DNA from: an uncultured Prevotellaceae bacterium
Lineage (GTDB): Bacteria > Bacteroidota > Bacteroidia > Bacteroidales > Bacteroidaceae
Reading direction: 5' to 3'
Length of the DNA stretch: 64,000 bases
NCBI GenBank assembly: GCA_900318815.1
Contig: ONMA01000013.1
Coordinates: forward strand, 1-64,000
Shown: in pieces, positions 23,553 through 33,445 of the stretch
Numbering within the stretch: position 1 is the stretch's first letter
Layout of the letters: each line of letters starts with the position of its first letter
The notes under the pieces: generated by a model
What the model was told of the DNA's origin: nothing
Database searches by the model: none
Seen by the model: the letters and a program-made list of their open reading frames with translations, nothing else
Program-made: the position numbers and the translations under genes

Positions 23553-23677
23553 CGTTACAGACCATATTTGGACTGAGATTCTTCTTTTACTTGGATGAAC
23601 CAGAAATCCGTATCGTGTATAGTGAATGGCACAAGAGGTTGATTAATAAAAACGAAGAGAGTTATGGAGGCGATTAA
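23540..23677 (+). pseudogene. DUF4160-like remnant
   Basis: A 45-codon frame contains FGLRFFFYLDE, the conserved start of DUF4160 proteins (GLRFFFYxxEH). It then skips to a short C-terminal piece (EWHKRLINKN), so the middle is missing. Its end overlaps the ATG of the DUF2442 gene by 14 bases, as is common for this two-gene module. It is probably inactive by internal deletion. Confidence 0.6.
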
Positions 23678-24080
23678 GAATTTATGGTTTGAAGGAAATC
23701 GAATTTATGTGTAGACAACTGAGGCTCATCTGCAGAGCAGGCCATTGGAGGCTTATCCAGAATTACAGGAGGCTACTGCTGAACAGCGAAGCGACTATTG
23801 CCTTGAGGATGACGGTATGGCTATCAGATGGGAAACAATTGATGTGGACATGCATATCTCGAGTTTCTATGAGACTTCCGAACCCAACACAGATAACGAA
23901 GTGGCCGCTATGTTTCATCGTTTCCCGTGGTTGAATGTTTCGGAGGTGGCTCGCTATCTGAATATCAATAAAAGCCTGTTGGCAAGATATATCTATGGCA
24001 TTTCGAAACCGAGTGCCAGCAGACTGCAGGAGATTCGCGAGGCTTTCCACTATTTTGGTCGCGAGTTGCAGAGTGCATGA
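23664..24080 (+). pseudogene. DUF2442-HTH protein with nonsense codon
   Basis: From the ATG at 23664 the frame reads MEAIKNLWFEGNRIYV, then TAG at 23712, then continues in the same frame TTEAHLQSRPLEAYPELQEAT to the stop after HYFGRELQSA. DUF2442 domain proteins of this type have a continuous N-terminus, usually with Gln at the stop position, so CAG to TAG is the simple explanation. The rest is intact: the DUF2442 domain, then a helix-turn-helix (LNVSEVARYLNINKSLLARYI). A shorter product could start at 23745 (111 residues). The family usually pairs with DUF4160 and is thought to be toxin-antitoxin-like. Confidence 0.7.
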
Positions 24081-24504
24081 CTCTCAAAAGTAGAATTCTT
24101 ACCCCTCTGGATGTTCGGGATGATGTCCTAAATGCGGAACCGTGCTTGATAGCCGCCTTCAAAACAAAACAAGTTGTTTTGCTATCGCAAAGATAGCATT
24201 TGCAAATGCAAAAGACGGCATTCTGGACAGCAAAACAAGTTGTTTTGTAGTGAGTGACAGTAGTGACAGGTAAAAAAGAAGTGTCACTCCAGATAACTAT
24301 CTGACAATAAATGTGTTAGGGCTAAAAGTGACAGATAATCAAAAAAATGGTCAACAAATTCTCAGTAGATTGTCGACAGCATTGCGAACAGTATGTGTTT
24401 TCAACCACACAGTACGGAATTTTACTTTCAAATGTAAAAAACTGTGTGGATTTTTGTTTCTCTAAAGTAAAATCTGACGTTGAAAGCATGCTTCAAGAGT
24501 ATGA

Positions 24505-24600
24505 TGGGCGACCCCTTTAGGGTCGATGCCCCCGCTCTCTGACTTTCCGGGGGTGCTATGCACCACCCGGCTATTGAGCGGTGACGCTTTCAGCGTCAGT
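24505..24600 (-). repeat. Partial copy of the MITE-like element
   Basis: Contains GCGACCCCTTTAGGGTCG and CGGCTATTGAGCGGTGACG, both close matches to parts of 59713-59895 (there GCGACCCCTTTGGGGTCG and CGGCTATTGAGAGGTGAC). The long terminal arms are not preserved here. Confidence 0.65.
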
Positions 24601-24659
24601 TACGGTCACATGCGGATAATCATTTATTGTATTGTATAGTTGTGTATGTCCTATACATG

Positions 24660-24691
24660 CTGGAAACGCCTTTAAATAAAGGCGTTTCCAG
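24660..24691. terminator. Perfect 15-bp hairpin downstream of alaS
   Basis: CTGGAAACGCCTTTA pairs with TAAAGGCGTTTCCAG with only AA between. It lies about 100 bases after the alaS stop. There is no long T run on either strand; an outer GTATAGG-type inverted repeat surrounds it. Terminator function is likely but not certain. Confidence 0.5.
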
Positions 24692-24790
24692 AGGAAATGT
24701 ATAGGTGTATGTTTAGGAGATTAGGAGATTAGTCGTTTGGTTGTTTGGGAATTTAGATAAAACGAAAATCTTTCTTGGAGAAATAAGATA

Positions 24791-27577
24791 CTACAGGTTT
24801 GCCAGCCCGATGACCTTGTCGATGGCGGCACTGAGGCCATCGGCATTCTTGCCACCAGCGGAGGCGTAGTGGGGCTGACCGCCGCCACCGCCCTGGATGA
24901 GCTTGGCAGCCTCGCGCACCATCTGTCCGGCGTTCAGGCCGTGTTCCTTTACCATGTCCTCGCTCATCATCACCGAGAGCAGGGGCTTGTCCTGATGCAC
25001 GGTGCCTATGACACAGAGCAGCGAGCCTTCGACGTTGGCCTTTACTTTGAACACGAGGTCCTTGGCAGCGGCGGGTTCCATAGGCAGCATGCTGCTGACC
25101 ACCGTAACGCCGTTCACAATGCGGGCATTCTCCACTAATTGCTTGGCGGCACGCTCCACGGCCTGGGCCTGGAAAGCCTCGATTTCCTTCTTCATGGTGT
25201 CGTGTTCCTCGATATACTTGCGGATGACACCCTCCAAATCCTTGGCGTTGTTGAAGAAGTTCTTGATAGCCTTCACGGTGTCCTCCACGTGATAGAACAG
25301 CTCCTCGCATTCCTTGCCCGTCTTGGCCTCGATGCGTCGGATGCCGGCCGCTACCGAGCTCTCGCTGACAATCTTGAACATGCCGATGCGGCCCGTGCTC
25401 TTGGCGTGGATACCGCCGCAGAACTCGCACGACGGGCCGAAGCGCACCACGCGCACTTTATCGCCGTATTTCTCGCCGAACAGGGCGATGGCCCCCATCT
25501 TCTTTGCTTCCTCGAAGGGCGTGTCGCGATGCTCGTCGAGGGGCAAGTCCTGTCGCACCATATCGTTGACGATGCGCTCCACCTGGCGCAGCTCCTCGTC
25601 GCTGACCTTCTGGAAGTGAGAGAAGTCGAAGCGCAGGGTGTCGGGGCTGACGAATGAGCCTTTCTGCTCTACATGGTCGCCCAAGACCTGCTTCAGGGCA
25701 TAGTCGAGCAGGTGGGTAGCCGTATGGTTGGCGGCACTTGCGTCGCGCTTGTCGGTATCGACACAGGCCATGAACTGGGCCGTCGGGTCCTGCGGGAGTT
25801 TCTTCACGATGTGTACCGTCTGGTTGTTCTCGCGCTTCGAGTCGATGATCTCGACGGTCTCGTTCTCGCTTACGAGTACGCCCTGGTCGCCCACCTGGCC
25901 GCCCATCTCGCCATAGAACGGGGTGTTGTCGAGTACCAGCTCGTAGAACTCGTTCTTCTTCTGGGTGACCTTGCGGTATCTTAGTATGCGGCAGGTGTAT
26001 TCGGTGTAGTCGTAGCCGACGAACTGCTGCTGAATTCCGGCGGGAGAACCGCCGGACGCGCCCGCCTGGTCGCTGCTCTCGGCGGCGGGAGAACCGCCGG
26101 ACACGATAACCCAGTCGCTGTTCTCGACGGCGGCGGCATTGCGGGCACGCTCCTTCTGCTTCTGCATCTCCACGTTGAACTGCTCCTCGTTGACGGTGAA
26201 GCCATTCTCGCGGCAAATCAGCTCCGTCAGGTCGAGCGGGAAGCCGTAGGTGTCGAACAGGCGGAAGGCCTGCACGCCGTCAAGGACATAGCCTGACGGA
26301 GAACCTTCTGGAACGGAGACTTTGACTTCGGCCATGGCCTTTTCGAGCAAGGAGATACCCTTGTCCAAGGTGCGCAGGAAAGCGTCCTCTTCTTCCTTCA
26401 TCACCTTGCCGATGAGGGTCTGCTGGGCTTTCAGTTCGGGGAATGCGTCGCCCATTTCCTCGACGAGCGTGGGCAGCAGTTTGTAGAGGAACGCCTCTTT
26501 CTGACCTAAGAACGTATAGGCGTAGCGCACGGCACGGCGCAAGATGCGGCGGATGACGTAGCCGGCCTTGGCGTTCGACGGCAGCTGGCCGTCGGCAATG
26601 GAGAAGGCCACGGCGCGCAGGTGGTCGGCGCAGACGCGCATGGCGACATTGATTTGTTCTTGTCTAGAATCTCTAGAATCTCTAGATGCACTAGATGCAC
26701 TAGATTCACTAGATTCTATAGAAAGGCTGACTTCTTCCTCGAAGGTGGTGTATTTGAGTCCGGTGATGGCTTGCTCGGCCTTGATGATGGGCTGGAACAC
26801 GTCGGTGTCATAGTTGGAGTGCTTGCCCTGCATCATGCGCACGAGGCGCTCGAAGCCCATGCCCGTGTCGATGACGTTCATGCTGAGCTTTTCCAACGAG
26901 CCGTCGGCCTTGCGGTTGAACTGCATGAACACGAGGTTCCATATCTCAATGACCTGCGGGTCGTCCTGGTTTACCAGCTCGCGGCCCGTCTTGCCGGAAG
27001 CTGCCCGCTGTTCGGGCGTGCGGCTGTCCACGTGAATCTCCGAGCAAGGACCGCAGGGACCCGTGTCGCCCATCTCCCAGAAGTTGTCGTGCTTGTTGCC
27101 GTTGATGATGTGGTCGGCCGGCACGTGCTTGGCCCAGTAGCGGGCAGCCTCGTCGTCGCGGGGGATGTTTTCTTCGGGTGAACCCTCGAACACGGTGACA
27201 TAGAGGTCATCGGGGTTCAGCTTCAGCACGTCGACCAGATACTCCCAGGCCATGTCGATGGCACCCTCCTTGAAGTAGTCGCCGAACGACCAGTTGCCCA
27301 GCATCTCGAACATGGTGTGATGGTAGGTGTCGTGGCCCACCTCTTCCAGGTCGTTGTGCTTGCCGCTGACGCGCAGGCACTTCTGCGTGTCGGCGCGACG
27401 GCGCGGCTCAGGGTCTCGCGTACCTAAGATAATATCTTTCCACTGGTTCATGCCGGCGTTGGTGAACATCAGCGTCGGGTCGTCCTTGATTACCATGGGT
27501 GCCGAGGGCACAATGGCATGACCTTTCGACTCGAAGAACTTCTTGAACGAGTCGCGGATTTCTTTTGCAGTCATCAT
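24791..27577 (-). CDS. alaS: Alanyl-tRNA synthetase
   Basis: 928 residues. The class II catalytic core is N-terminal (FFESKGH, TFTNAGM-like [29 protein letters not shown]). The editing domain has [11 protein letters not shown] and [16 protein letters not shown], with Zn ligands H, H, C and H, and the C-terminal C-Ala domain ends in [14 protein letters not shown]. It charges tRNA-Ala and hydrolyses misacylated Ser/Gly-tRNA. Two lineage-odd inserts are seen: [20 protein letters not shown] (about 286-305) from a 9-bp type tandem repeat, and two SGGSPA units (about 491-513) from a duplicated palindrome. The essential gene evidently tolerates both. Confidence 0.97.
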   Translation of the reverse strand: MMTAKEIRDSFKKFFESKGHAIVPSAPMVIKDDPTLMFTNAGMNQWKDIILGTRDPEPRRRADTQKCLRVSGKHNDLEEVGHDTYHHTMFEMLGNWSFGDYFKEGAIDMAWEYLVDVLKLNPDDLYVTVFEGSPEENIPRDDEAARYWAKHVPADHIINGNKHDNFWEMGDTGPCGPCSEIHVDSRTPEQRAASGKTGRELVNQDDPQVIEIWNLVFMQFNRKADGSLEKLSMNVIDTGMGFERLVRMMQGKHSNYDTDVFQPIIKAEQAITGLKYTTFEEEVSLSIESSESSASSASRDSRDSRQEQINVAMRVCADHLRAVAFSIADGQLPSNAKAGYVIRRILRRAVRYAYTFLGQKEAFLYKLLPTLVEEMGDAFPELKAQQTLIGKVMKEEEDAFLRTLDKGISLLEKAMAEVKVSVPEGSPSGYVLDGVQAFRLFDTYGFPLDLTELICRENGFTVNEEQFNVEMQKQKERARNAAAVENSDWVIVSGGSPAAESSDQAGASGGSPAGIQQQFVGYDYTEYTCRILRYRKVTQKKNEFYELVLDNTPFYGEMGGQVGDQGVLVSENETVEIIDSKRENNQTVHIVKKLPQDPTAQFMACVDTDKRDASAANHTATHLLDYALKQVLGDHVEQKGSFVSPDTLRFDFSHFQKVSDEELRQVERIVNDMVRQDLPLDEHRDTPFEEAKKMGAIALFGEKYGDKVRVVRFGPSCEFCGGIHAKSTGRIGMFKIVSESSVAAGIRRIEAKTGKECEELFYHVEDTVKAIKNFFNNAKDLEGVIRKYIEEHDTMKKEIEAFQAQAVERAAKQLVENARIVNGVTVVSSMLPMEPAAAKDLVFKVKANVEGSLLCVIGTVHQDKPLLSVMMSEDMVKEHGLNAGQMVREAAKLIQGGGGGQPHYASAGGKNADGLSAAIDKVIGLANL
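26037..26104 (-). repeat. Duplicated palindrome in alaS
   Basis: GGCGGGAGAACCGCCGGAC occurs twice, 47 bases apart (about 26039-26057 and 26084-26102 on the plus strand). Each copy is an inverted repeat GGCGG-TTCT-CCGCC-like hairpin and encodes SGGSPA in the same frame. Confidence 0.8.
26663..26720 (-). repeat. Tandem CTAGATTC/CTAGATGCA repeat in alaS
   Basis: Seven units of about nine bases (TCTAGAATC, TCTAGATGCA, CTAGATTCA) in a row. The frame is kept and the product is a Ser-rich insert in AlaRS between the catalytic and tRNA-recognition regions. Confidence 0.85.
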
Positions 27578-27610
27578 TCTGGTTTCTTATTTTTATGTGA
27601 AATTTGGCTG

Positions 27611-27618
27611 CAAAGGTA
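27611..27618 (-). promoter_or_regulatory. Promoter of alaS
   Basis: TACCTTTG on the minus strand (27618-27611), 34 bases before the start codon. Confidence 0.65.
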
Positions 27619-27744
27619 CGCATATTTTCTCAATTATAATCATCCGATAGCGATTTTAAATGCAAAATCTTGAATCAAAGTTAAAAAAAACAAGGTAAAA
27701 AGCATTAATTTGCCGTTCAATCCACGTTTTTCATAATTATTTCC

Positions 27745-27752
27745 TACCTTTG
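27745..27752 (+). promoter_or_regulatory. Promoter of the DUF2723 gene
   Basis: TACCTTTG at 27745-27752, 36 bases before the ATG; it diverges from the alaS promoter. Confidence 0.65.
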
Positions 27753-27787
27753 CAGCCACTAATGTAACGTTATAAATAAACTATAAG

Positions 27788-30700
27788 ATGAAACGATTCC
27801 GTCTTGTGGACAATATCCTGGGGTGGCTTACATTTTTCATAGCCGCTTTCGTATATTGTTCCACTATTGAGCCGACAGCCTCGTTCTGGGACTGTCCAGA
27901 GTTTATTACTACGGGCTACAGGCTTGAAGTAGGCCATCCGCCTGGTGCGCCCTTCTTTATGCTCACGGCCAACCTCTTCTCCCAGTTTGCCAGCGATGCC
28001 ACGCAGGTGGCCTATTGGGTGAACACCATGAGTGCCCTGCTCTCGGCCACGTGTATTTTGTTCCTGTTCTGGAGCATTACCCATTTGGTGCGACGTCTGC
28101 TGATAGATAAATGGGAGGAGCTTTCGGTGGACAAACTGATTACCATTGAGGCCTCGGGCTTAGTGGGTGCGCTGATCTACACGTTCAGCGACACGTTCTG
28201 GTTCTCGGCCGTCGAGGGCGAGGTCTATGCCTATTCGTCGGCCTTCACGGCGGTGGTGTTCTGGCTGATACTGAAGTGGGAAGACCATGCCGACGAGCCG
28301 CATGCCGATCGCTGGCTGGTACTGATTATGTACATGACGGGTCTTTCGATTGGCGTTCACCTGCTGAACCTGCTGTGCCTGCCAGCCATCGTGCTGGTAT
28401 GGTATTACAAGCGCTATCCCAATGCCAACGCCAAGGGCTCGCTGGTGGCATTAGCCGTCTCGTTTGCCCTCGTGGCCGCCGTGCTCTATGGCGTGGTGCC
28501 GGGCATCATCACCGTGGGCGGATGGTTTGAGCTGTTCTTTGTGAACACGCTGGGCATGCCCTTCAACACAGGCGAGTACATCTACATCGTGCTGTTGGTG
28601 GCCACGGTGATCTGGGCCGTCTACGAAACGCAGAATGCCTCGGAAGAGAACTGGAAGCGCCAGAACATTGCCTTCCTGCTCTCGGTGGGCATGCTGGGCA
28701 TCCCCTTCTACGGCTACGGCTGGAGTGCCGCCCTCATTGGCGTGGTGGTGCTGGCCCTGCTGTGGTATGTGCTCAACCGCAAGTACCAGAAGCTGCCCCT
28801 CGTCTCGGCCCGCCTGAAGAACACCATGCTGCTGTGCATGCTGATGCTGATGATAGGCTACTCGACATACGCCGTGATCGTGATTCGCTCCAGTGCCAAC
28901 CCGCCCATGGACCAGAACTCGCCCGAGGACATCTTCACCCTGGGCGACTACCTGAGCCGCGACCAGTACGGCTCGCGCCCGCTTTTCTACGGACAGGCCT
29001 ACACCTCGCAGGTGAAGCTGGAGGCAGACGGTCGCTACTGCAAGCCCGTGCAGACTACGGGCAAGCCCGTGTGGCAGCGCAAGGAGAAGGCCACGCCCGA
29101 CGAGAAGGACTCCTACTTCGTGGTGCGCACCAAGGACGAGTACGTCTATGCACAGAACATGCTGTTCCCCCGTATGTACAGCTCCAGCCACGCTGCGGCC
29201 TACGAGAGCTGGATGGGCGGACATGTGGAGGGTACTGAGGTGCCCTACGACCGCTGCGGCGAGTCGATCATGGTGAAGGTGCCCTCGCAGTTGGAGAACC
29301 TGAAGTTCTTCTTCTCCTATCAGTGCAACTGGATGTACTGGCGCTACTTCATGTGGAACTTCGCCGGACGCCAGAACGACATCCAGAGCCACGGCGAGCT
29401 GGAGCATGGCAACTGGCTCACGGGCTTCTCCTTCATCGACAACGCCCGCTTAGGCGACCAGTCGAAACTACCCGATGAGCTGAAGGAGAACAAAGGCCAC
29501 AACGTGTTCTATTGCCTGCCGCTGCTGTTGGGCCTGTTGGGACTCTTCTGGCAGTCGCTGGCCCGTGGGCAGAAAGGCATCCAGCAGTTCTGGGTGGTGT
29601 TCTTCCTCTTCTTCATGACCGGTCTGGCCATCGTCATCTACCTGAACCAGACACCGCTGCAGCCCCGTGAACGCGACTATGCCTACGCCGGCTCGTTCTA
29701 TGCCTTCGCCATCTGGTGTGGCATGGGTGTGGCCGCCATCATTGAGACAATCAGGGAAAAGGCTAAATTGAAGAGCGGACAGCTGGCTACCGCACTGGCA
29801 GCCATCGTCTCAGTGGTCTGCCTGTTAGTGCCCATCCAGATGGCCTCGCAGACCTGGGACGACCACGACCGCAGCGGACGCTACACCTGCCGCGACTTCG
29901 GGCAGAACTACCTGATGTCGCTACAGCAGACGGGCAACCCCATTATCTTCACCAACGGCGACAACGACACCTTCCCCCTGTGGTACAACCAGGACACCGA
30001 GGGCGTGCGTACCGATGCCCGCGTGTGCAACCTGAGCTACCTGCAGACCGACTGGTACATCGACCAGATGATACGCCCGGCCTACGACTCGCCCTCGCTG
30101 CCCATTACCTGGAACCGTATCGAGTACTGTGCCGGCACCAACGAGTATGTGCAGATAGACCCGCACCTGGAGCAGGAGGTCAAGGCTTTCTATGCCGAAT
30201 CGCCTAATGAAGCCCGCAAGCAGTTTGGCGATGACCCCTTCGAGCTGAAGAACATCCTGAAGTACTGGATTCGCTCCACCGTGCCCGACCTCCATATCAT
30301 CCCGACCGATACGGTCTATGTCACCATCGACAAGGAGGCCGTCAGGAAGAGCGGCATGATGCTGCAGGGCGACTCCATCCCCGACCGCATGGTGATCTCG
30401 CTGAAGGGCAAGGCGGCACTCTATAAGAACGACCTGATGATGCTCGAGATGATTGCCAATGCCAACTGGACACGCCCGCTCTACGTGGCCACTACTGTGG
30501 GCTCGGAGAACTTTATGAACCTGGGCGACAATTTCGTGCAGGAAGGACTGGCCAACCGCATCACGCCTTTCACCACCAACATCAACGGCAAGGTGGTTGA
30601 CGGCATGAAGAACTTCGACACGGAGAAGACCTACGACAACGTGATGAACCGCTTCAAGTTCGGCAACGTGAAGCAGCAGGGCATCTATCTTGACGAGACC

Positions 30701-31141
30701 GTCATGCGCATGTGTTTCACCCACCGTCGTCTGCTGGCTCAGTTAGCCCTGAACCTGGCACAGGAGGGCAAATCCGAGAAGGCTGCCAAGGTGCTGGCAC
30801 TCTGCGAGCAGGAACTGCCCTGCACCAATGTGCCTCACAGCTATGAGAGCGGTTCGCTCGATATGGCACGTACCTACGTTGCCATCGGCAACAAGGCCAA
30901 GGCGCAGGAGATTCTCGATCAGATGTGGAAGAAGTCAATCCAGTATCTGGGGTTCTACATGTCGCTCAGTCCTTCGCGTTTTAGCATCAGCAACCGCGAC
31001 TGCATGCTCCACCTCTACATTATGGAGCACCTGATTCATCTTGCTGGGCAAATTGACCAGAAGAAGGTTGAGGCTTATACCAACAAGTTTGAAGAAGTGC
31101 TGACCACCTATCAGTCCAAGGGTGGTGACCTGGGATTTTAA
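27788..31141 (+). CDS. DUF2723 multispanning membrane protein (GT-C-like)
   Basis: 1117 residues. The first 60 residues (DNILGWLTFFIAAFVY, EPTASFWDCPEFI, HPPGAPFF) are the signature of DUF2723, a Bacteroidota family related to GT-C glycosyltransferases that use lipid-linked sugars; the acidic DCPE would be the catalytic-type motif. About ten membrane segments follow, then a soluble domain and TPR-like helices near the C-terminus (QEGKSEKAAKVLALCEQ). A role in glycosylating exported proteins or glycans is inference from the fold. It is followed three bases later by a deacetylase gene, so the two are co-transcribed. Confidence 0.85.
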   Translation: MKRFRLVDNILGWLTFFIAAFVYCSTIEPTASFWDCPEFITTGYRLEVGHPPGAPFFMLTANLFSQFASDATQVAYWVNTMSALLSATCILFLFWSITHLVRRLLIDKWEELSVDKLITIEASGLVGALIYTFSDTFWFSAVEGEVYAYSSAFTAVVFWLILKWEDHADEPHADRWLVLIMYMTGLSIGVHLLNLLCLPAIVLVWYYKRYPNANAKGSLVALAVSFALVAAVLYGVVPGIITVGGWFELFFVNTLGMPFNTGEYIYIVLLVATVIWAVYETQNASEENWKRQNIAFLLSVGMLGIPFYGYGWSAALIGVVVLALLWYVLNRKYQKLPLVSARLKNTMLLCMLMLMIGYSTYAVIVIRSSANPPMDQNSPEDIFTLGDYLSRDQYGSRPLFYGQAYTSQVKLEADGRYCKPVQTTGKPVWQRKEKATPDEKDSYFVVRTKDEYVYAQNMLFPRMYSSSHAAAYESWMGGHVEGTEVPYDRCGESIMVKVPSQLENLKFFFSYQCNWMYWRYFMWNFAGRQNDIQSHGELEHGNWLTGFSFIDNARLGDQSKLPDELKENKGHNVFYCLPLLLGLLGLFWQSLARGQKGIQQFWVVFFLFFMTGLAIVIYLNQTPLQPRERDYAYAGSFYAFAIWCGMGVAAIIETIREKAKLKSGQLATALAAIVSVVCLLVPIQMASQTWDDHDRSGRYTCRDFGQNYLMSLQQTGNPIIFTNGDNDTFPLWYNQDTEGVRTDARVCNLSYLQTDWYIDQMIRPAYDSPSLPITWNRIEYCAGTNEYVQIDPHLEQEVKAFYAESPNEARKQFGDDPFELKNILKYWIRSTVPDLHIIPTDTVYVTIDKEAVRKSGMMLQGDSIPDRMVISLKGKAALYKNDLMMLEMIANANWTRPLYVATTVGSENFMNLGDNFVQEGLANRITPFTTNINGKVVDGMKNFDTEKTYDNVMNRFKFGNVKQQGIYLDETVMRMCFTHRRLLAQLALNLAQEGKSEKAAKVLALCEQELPCTNVPHSYESGSLDMARTYVAIGNKAKAQEILDQMWKKSIQYLGFYMSLSPSRFSISNRDCMLHLYIMEHLIHLAGQIDQKKVEAYTNKFEEVLTTYQSKGGDLGF

Positions 31142-31143
31142 GC

Positions 31144-31755
31144 ATGATTATCGAGCAGCCGGCAGTCTATCTGCGATGGATCTATCCGAAGGCCCTATGG
31201 CGAATGGACCGTCAAGAACGCTCAGTCTACCTGACGTTCGACGACGGTCCCATCCCTGAGTCTACGCCTTTCATCCTCGATACGCTGCGGCAGTTTGATG
31301 TGAAGGCCACCTTCTTCATGGTGGGCGACAATGTGAGGAAATATCCCGACCTGTTCCAGCAAATCAAGGAGGCAGGCCATCAGGTGGGCAACCACACCCA
31401 CAACCACATCAGCGGGTTCCGACATTCGCTGCATGAGTACTGCTACAACGTGGAGAAGGCCAATGCCTATATACGCAGTCGCTTGTTCCGTCCGCCGCAT
31501 GGATGGATGCGCACCGTGCAGTATGCGTGGCTCAGCCGCAAATATAAAGTGGTGATGTGGGACCTCGTGACGCGCGACTACTCGAAGTGGATGACTGCCG
31601 ATGACATCCTGGACAATGTGAAACGCTATGCCCGCAACGGCTCTATCATCACTTTCCACGATTCGCTCAAGGCCATCGACAAGTTGCAATACGCGCTGCC
31701 CGAGAGCATCAAGTGGCTCAGAGAGCAAGGCTATGAATTTAGGATTTTCGAGTGA
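31144..31755 (+). CDS. Polysaccharide deacetylase (NodB homology)
   Basis: 203 residues, essentially one NodB domain. TFDDGP (31-36) holds the metal/base Asp pair, HTHNH (84-88) the two metal His residues, RPPHG the third motif, and the late TFHDS motif closes the site. Enzymes of the family remove acetyl groups from GlcNAc-type polymers or peptidoglycan. No signal peptide is evident, so the location is unclear. It starts right after the DUF2723 stop and overlaps the queG start by 23 bases. Confidence 0.88.
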   Translation: MIIEQPAVYLRWIYPKALWRMDRQERSVYLTFDDGPIPESTPFILDTLRQFDVKATFFMVGDNVRKYPDLFQQIKEAGHQVGNHTHNHISGFRHSLHEYCYNVEKANAYIRSRLFRPPHGWMRTVQYAWLSRKYKVVMWDLVTRDYSKWMTADDILDNVKRYARNGSIITFHDSLKAIDKLQYALPESIKWLREQGYEFRIFE

Positions 31756-32764
31756 ACAGTTAAAAGCCGAGGCGCAGCGTCTCGGCTTTTCTGCATGCGG
31801 CGTGGCCCGTGCCTGTCCTGTTGACGAGGTGACGGCTCGCTCTTATCGTGACTGGATAGCTGCGGGGGGGCATGCCGACATGAAGTATCTTGAAAACAAC
31901 ATGGACAAGCGTCTGGATCCCACCTTGCTGCTTCCCGGCGCACGCAGCATCATCGTGGTGGCCATGAGTTATGCGCCTGCCCGCCGTATTCCTTCTAATG
32001 AGTATCAGATTGCGGCTTACGCCTACGGCATGGACTACCACGACGTGATGAAGGAGCGACTGCGGATTCTAAGTGAAGAGTTTAGAGTGAAGAGTGAAGA
32101 ATTTGCTACCGCATCAAGCAATGAGGAAGCAGGTGCGGAAGCAAATTCTTCACTCTTCACTCTTCACTCTTCACTCAAGCTATGCGTTGATACTGTTCCT
32201 GTCCTGGAGCGTTACTGGGCGCAGCAGGCGGGAATAGGTTTCCTGGGACGCAACCATCAGCTCGTCATTCCGCAGGCTGGTTCGATGTTCTTCCTCGGGG
32301 AAATCGTGACTACCGCCCTTTCCGACCACTACGACGCGCCCATGGAGAACCGTTGCGGCACCTGCCGCCGTTGCATCGATGCCTGCCCAACGGGGGCATT
32401 GGCCCTTGACGCTTGTTCTATGTTCGACAGCAAGCGGTGTCTTTCCTATCAGACCATCGAAAATAGGGAGGCCATTGACGAAGCGGTGAAGCCGAAGCTC
32501 GGTCTCAGCATCTATGGTTGTGACCGTTGTCAGCAAGTGTGTCCTTGGAATCGTTTTGCACAGCCTACCGCCATCGCGGAGTTCCAGCCCAGCGAGGCAT
32601 TGCTACAGATGAAGCGTGCCGACTGGCAACAACTGAGCGTTGACCGTTACCGTCAGCTCTTTAAGGGGTCTGCCGTAAAACGAGCCAAGTATGAGGGGTT
32701 GATGCGCAACATCCGTGCGGTGTCGGAGCACGAACAGTCTTCTGAATTACGCGAGTCTGACTAA
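31733..32764 (+). CDS. queG: Epoxyqueuosine reductase
   Basis: 343 residues from the start at 31733 (MNLGFSSEQLKAEA); the frame is open further upstream but only the 31733 start gives the family N-terminus. Two 4Fe-4S sites are visible: CGTCRRCIDACPTGAL and CDRCQQVCPWN, with the cobalamin-binding and catalytic domain before them (AGGHADMKYL, DPTLLLPGARS). It makes the last step of queuosine in tRNA. Residues about 115-148 are an insert (EEFRVKSEEF ... NSSLFTLHSS) read from a palindromic repeat, in a place where the family has a short loop. Confidence 0.92.
   Translation: MNLGFSSEQLKAEAQRLGFSACGVARACPVDEVTARSYRDWIAAGGHADMKYLENNMDKRLDPTLLLPGARSIIVVAMSYAPARRIPSNEYQIAAYAYGMDYHDVMKERLRILSEEFRVKSEEFATASSNEEAGAEANSSLFTLHSSLKLCVDTVPVLERYWAQQAGIGFLGRNHQLVIPQAGSMFFLGEIVTTALSDHYDAPMENRCGTCRRCIDACPTGALALDACSMFDSKRCLSYQTIENREAIDEAVKPKLGLSIYGCDRCQQVCPWNRFAQPTAIAEFQPSEALLQMKRADWQQLSVDRYRQLFKGSAVKRAKYEGLMRNIRAVSEHEQSSELRESD
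32072..32176 (+). repeat. Palindromic GAGTGAA element inside queG
   Basis: 30-base arms 32084-32113 and 32134-32163 are complementary with one mismatch, around a 20-base centre. The inner arm is GAATTTGCTACCGCA, the outer arm the GAGTGAA heptads. The frame is open through the whole hairpin. The same palindrome occurs without coding at 63331-63437. Confidence 0.9.
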
Positions 32765-33418
32765 TTGCCAGAGCGGGTCGTCGGGTAGGGGAGCCTCTAC
32801 GCAGATATTCTCTTTCGATACGGGATGGACAAACTCCATGCGGCGCGACAACAGGGAGATGCTGCCGTCGGGATTACTGCGCGGGGCACCGTACTTGAGG
32901 TCGCCCTTGATGGGGCAGCCCATCGCGGCCAATTGGCAGCGTATCTGGTGATGACGCCCCGTCAGGAGGCGCACCTCTATCAGCGAGTAGTTGTCCGAGT
33001 GGCCTATCACGCGGTAGTGCAGGATGGCTTTCTTCGCGTGCGGCTTCTCCTTGTCGTAGGCATAGCTCTTGTTCTGCTGCTCGTTGCGCACAATCCAATG
33101 GGTCAGCGTACCCTCTGGCTCCTTGGGCGTGTTCTTGGTGATGGCCCAGTAGGTCTTGTGTACGTCGCCTTCAGCAAACATCTTGTTCAGTCGTGTGAGT
33201 GCCTTCGACGTGCGGGCAAAGACCACCAGTCCGCTCACGGGACGGTCCAGCCTGTGAACAACACCGAGAAACACCTCGCCGGGCTTCCCGTATTTCTCTT
33301 TGATGTATTGCTTCACCGTCTCGCTCAGCGGTTCGTCGCCGGTCTTGTCGCCTTGCACGATTTCACCGCTCCGCTTACTCACGATGATGATGTGGTTGTC
33401 CTCGTAGACTACTTGCAT
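32747..33418 (-). CDS. RluA-family pseudouridine synthase
   Basis: 223 residues: a catalytic domain without an S4 domain. HRLDRPVSGLVVFA carries the catalytic Asp, and LLTGRHHQIRCQLA and GDLKYGAP are the other family motifs. It isomerises uridines in rRNA or tRNA; the target is not predictable (short RluA/TruC-type). It converges on queG and overlaps its end by 18 bases. Confidence 0.9.
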   Translation of the reverse strand: MQVVYEDNHIIIVSKRSGEIVQGDKTGDEPLSETVKQYIKEKYGKPGEVFLGVVHRLDRPVSGLVVFARTSKALTRLNKMFAEGDVHKTYWAITKNTPKEPEGTLTHWIVRNEQQNKSYAYDKEKPHAKKAILHYRVIGHSDNYSLIEVRLLTGRHHQIRCQLAAMGCPIKGDLKYGAPRSNPDGSISLLSRRMEFVHPVSKENICVEAPLPDDPLWQLVRLA

Positions 33419-33445
33419 ATTGACTGATATTTTTTCTTCGTACTG

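Larger units (their letters stand above)
24081..24790. other. Non-coding stretch with palindromes downstream of alaS
   Basis: No gene is supported in about 700 bases. It holds two AAAACAAGTTGTTTT palindromes (24166-24180 and 24231-24247), CTATCGCAAAGATAG at 24182-24196, an element related to the 59726-59895 MITE-like repeat (24505-24600), and a perfect hairpin at 24660-24691. Confidence 0.6.

Noticed and set aside
31628..31732. Longer N-terminus for QueG
   Set aside because: The extra residues are Ser/Arg-rich out-of-frame reading of the deacetylase gene and lack homology.
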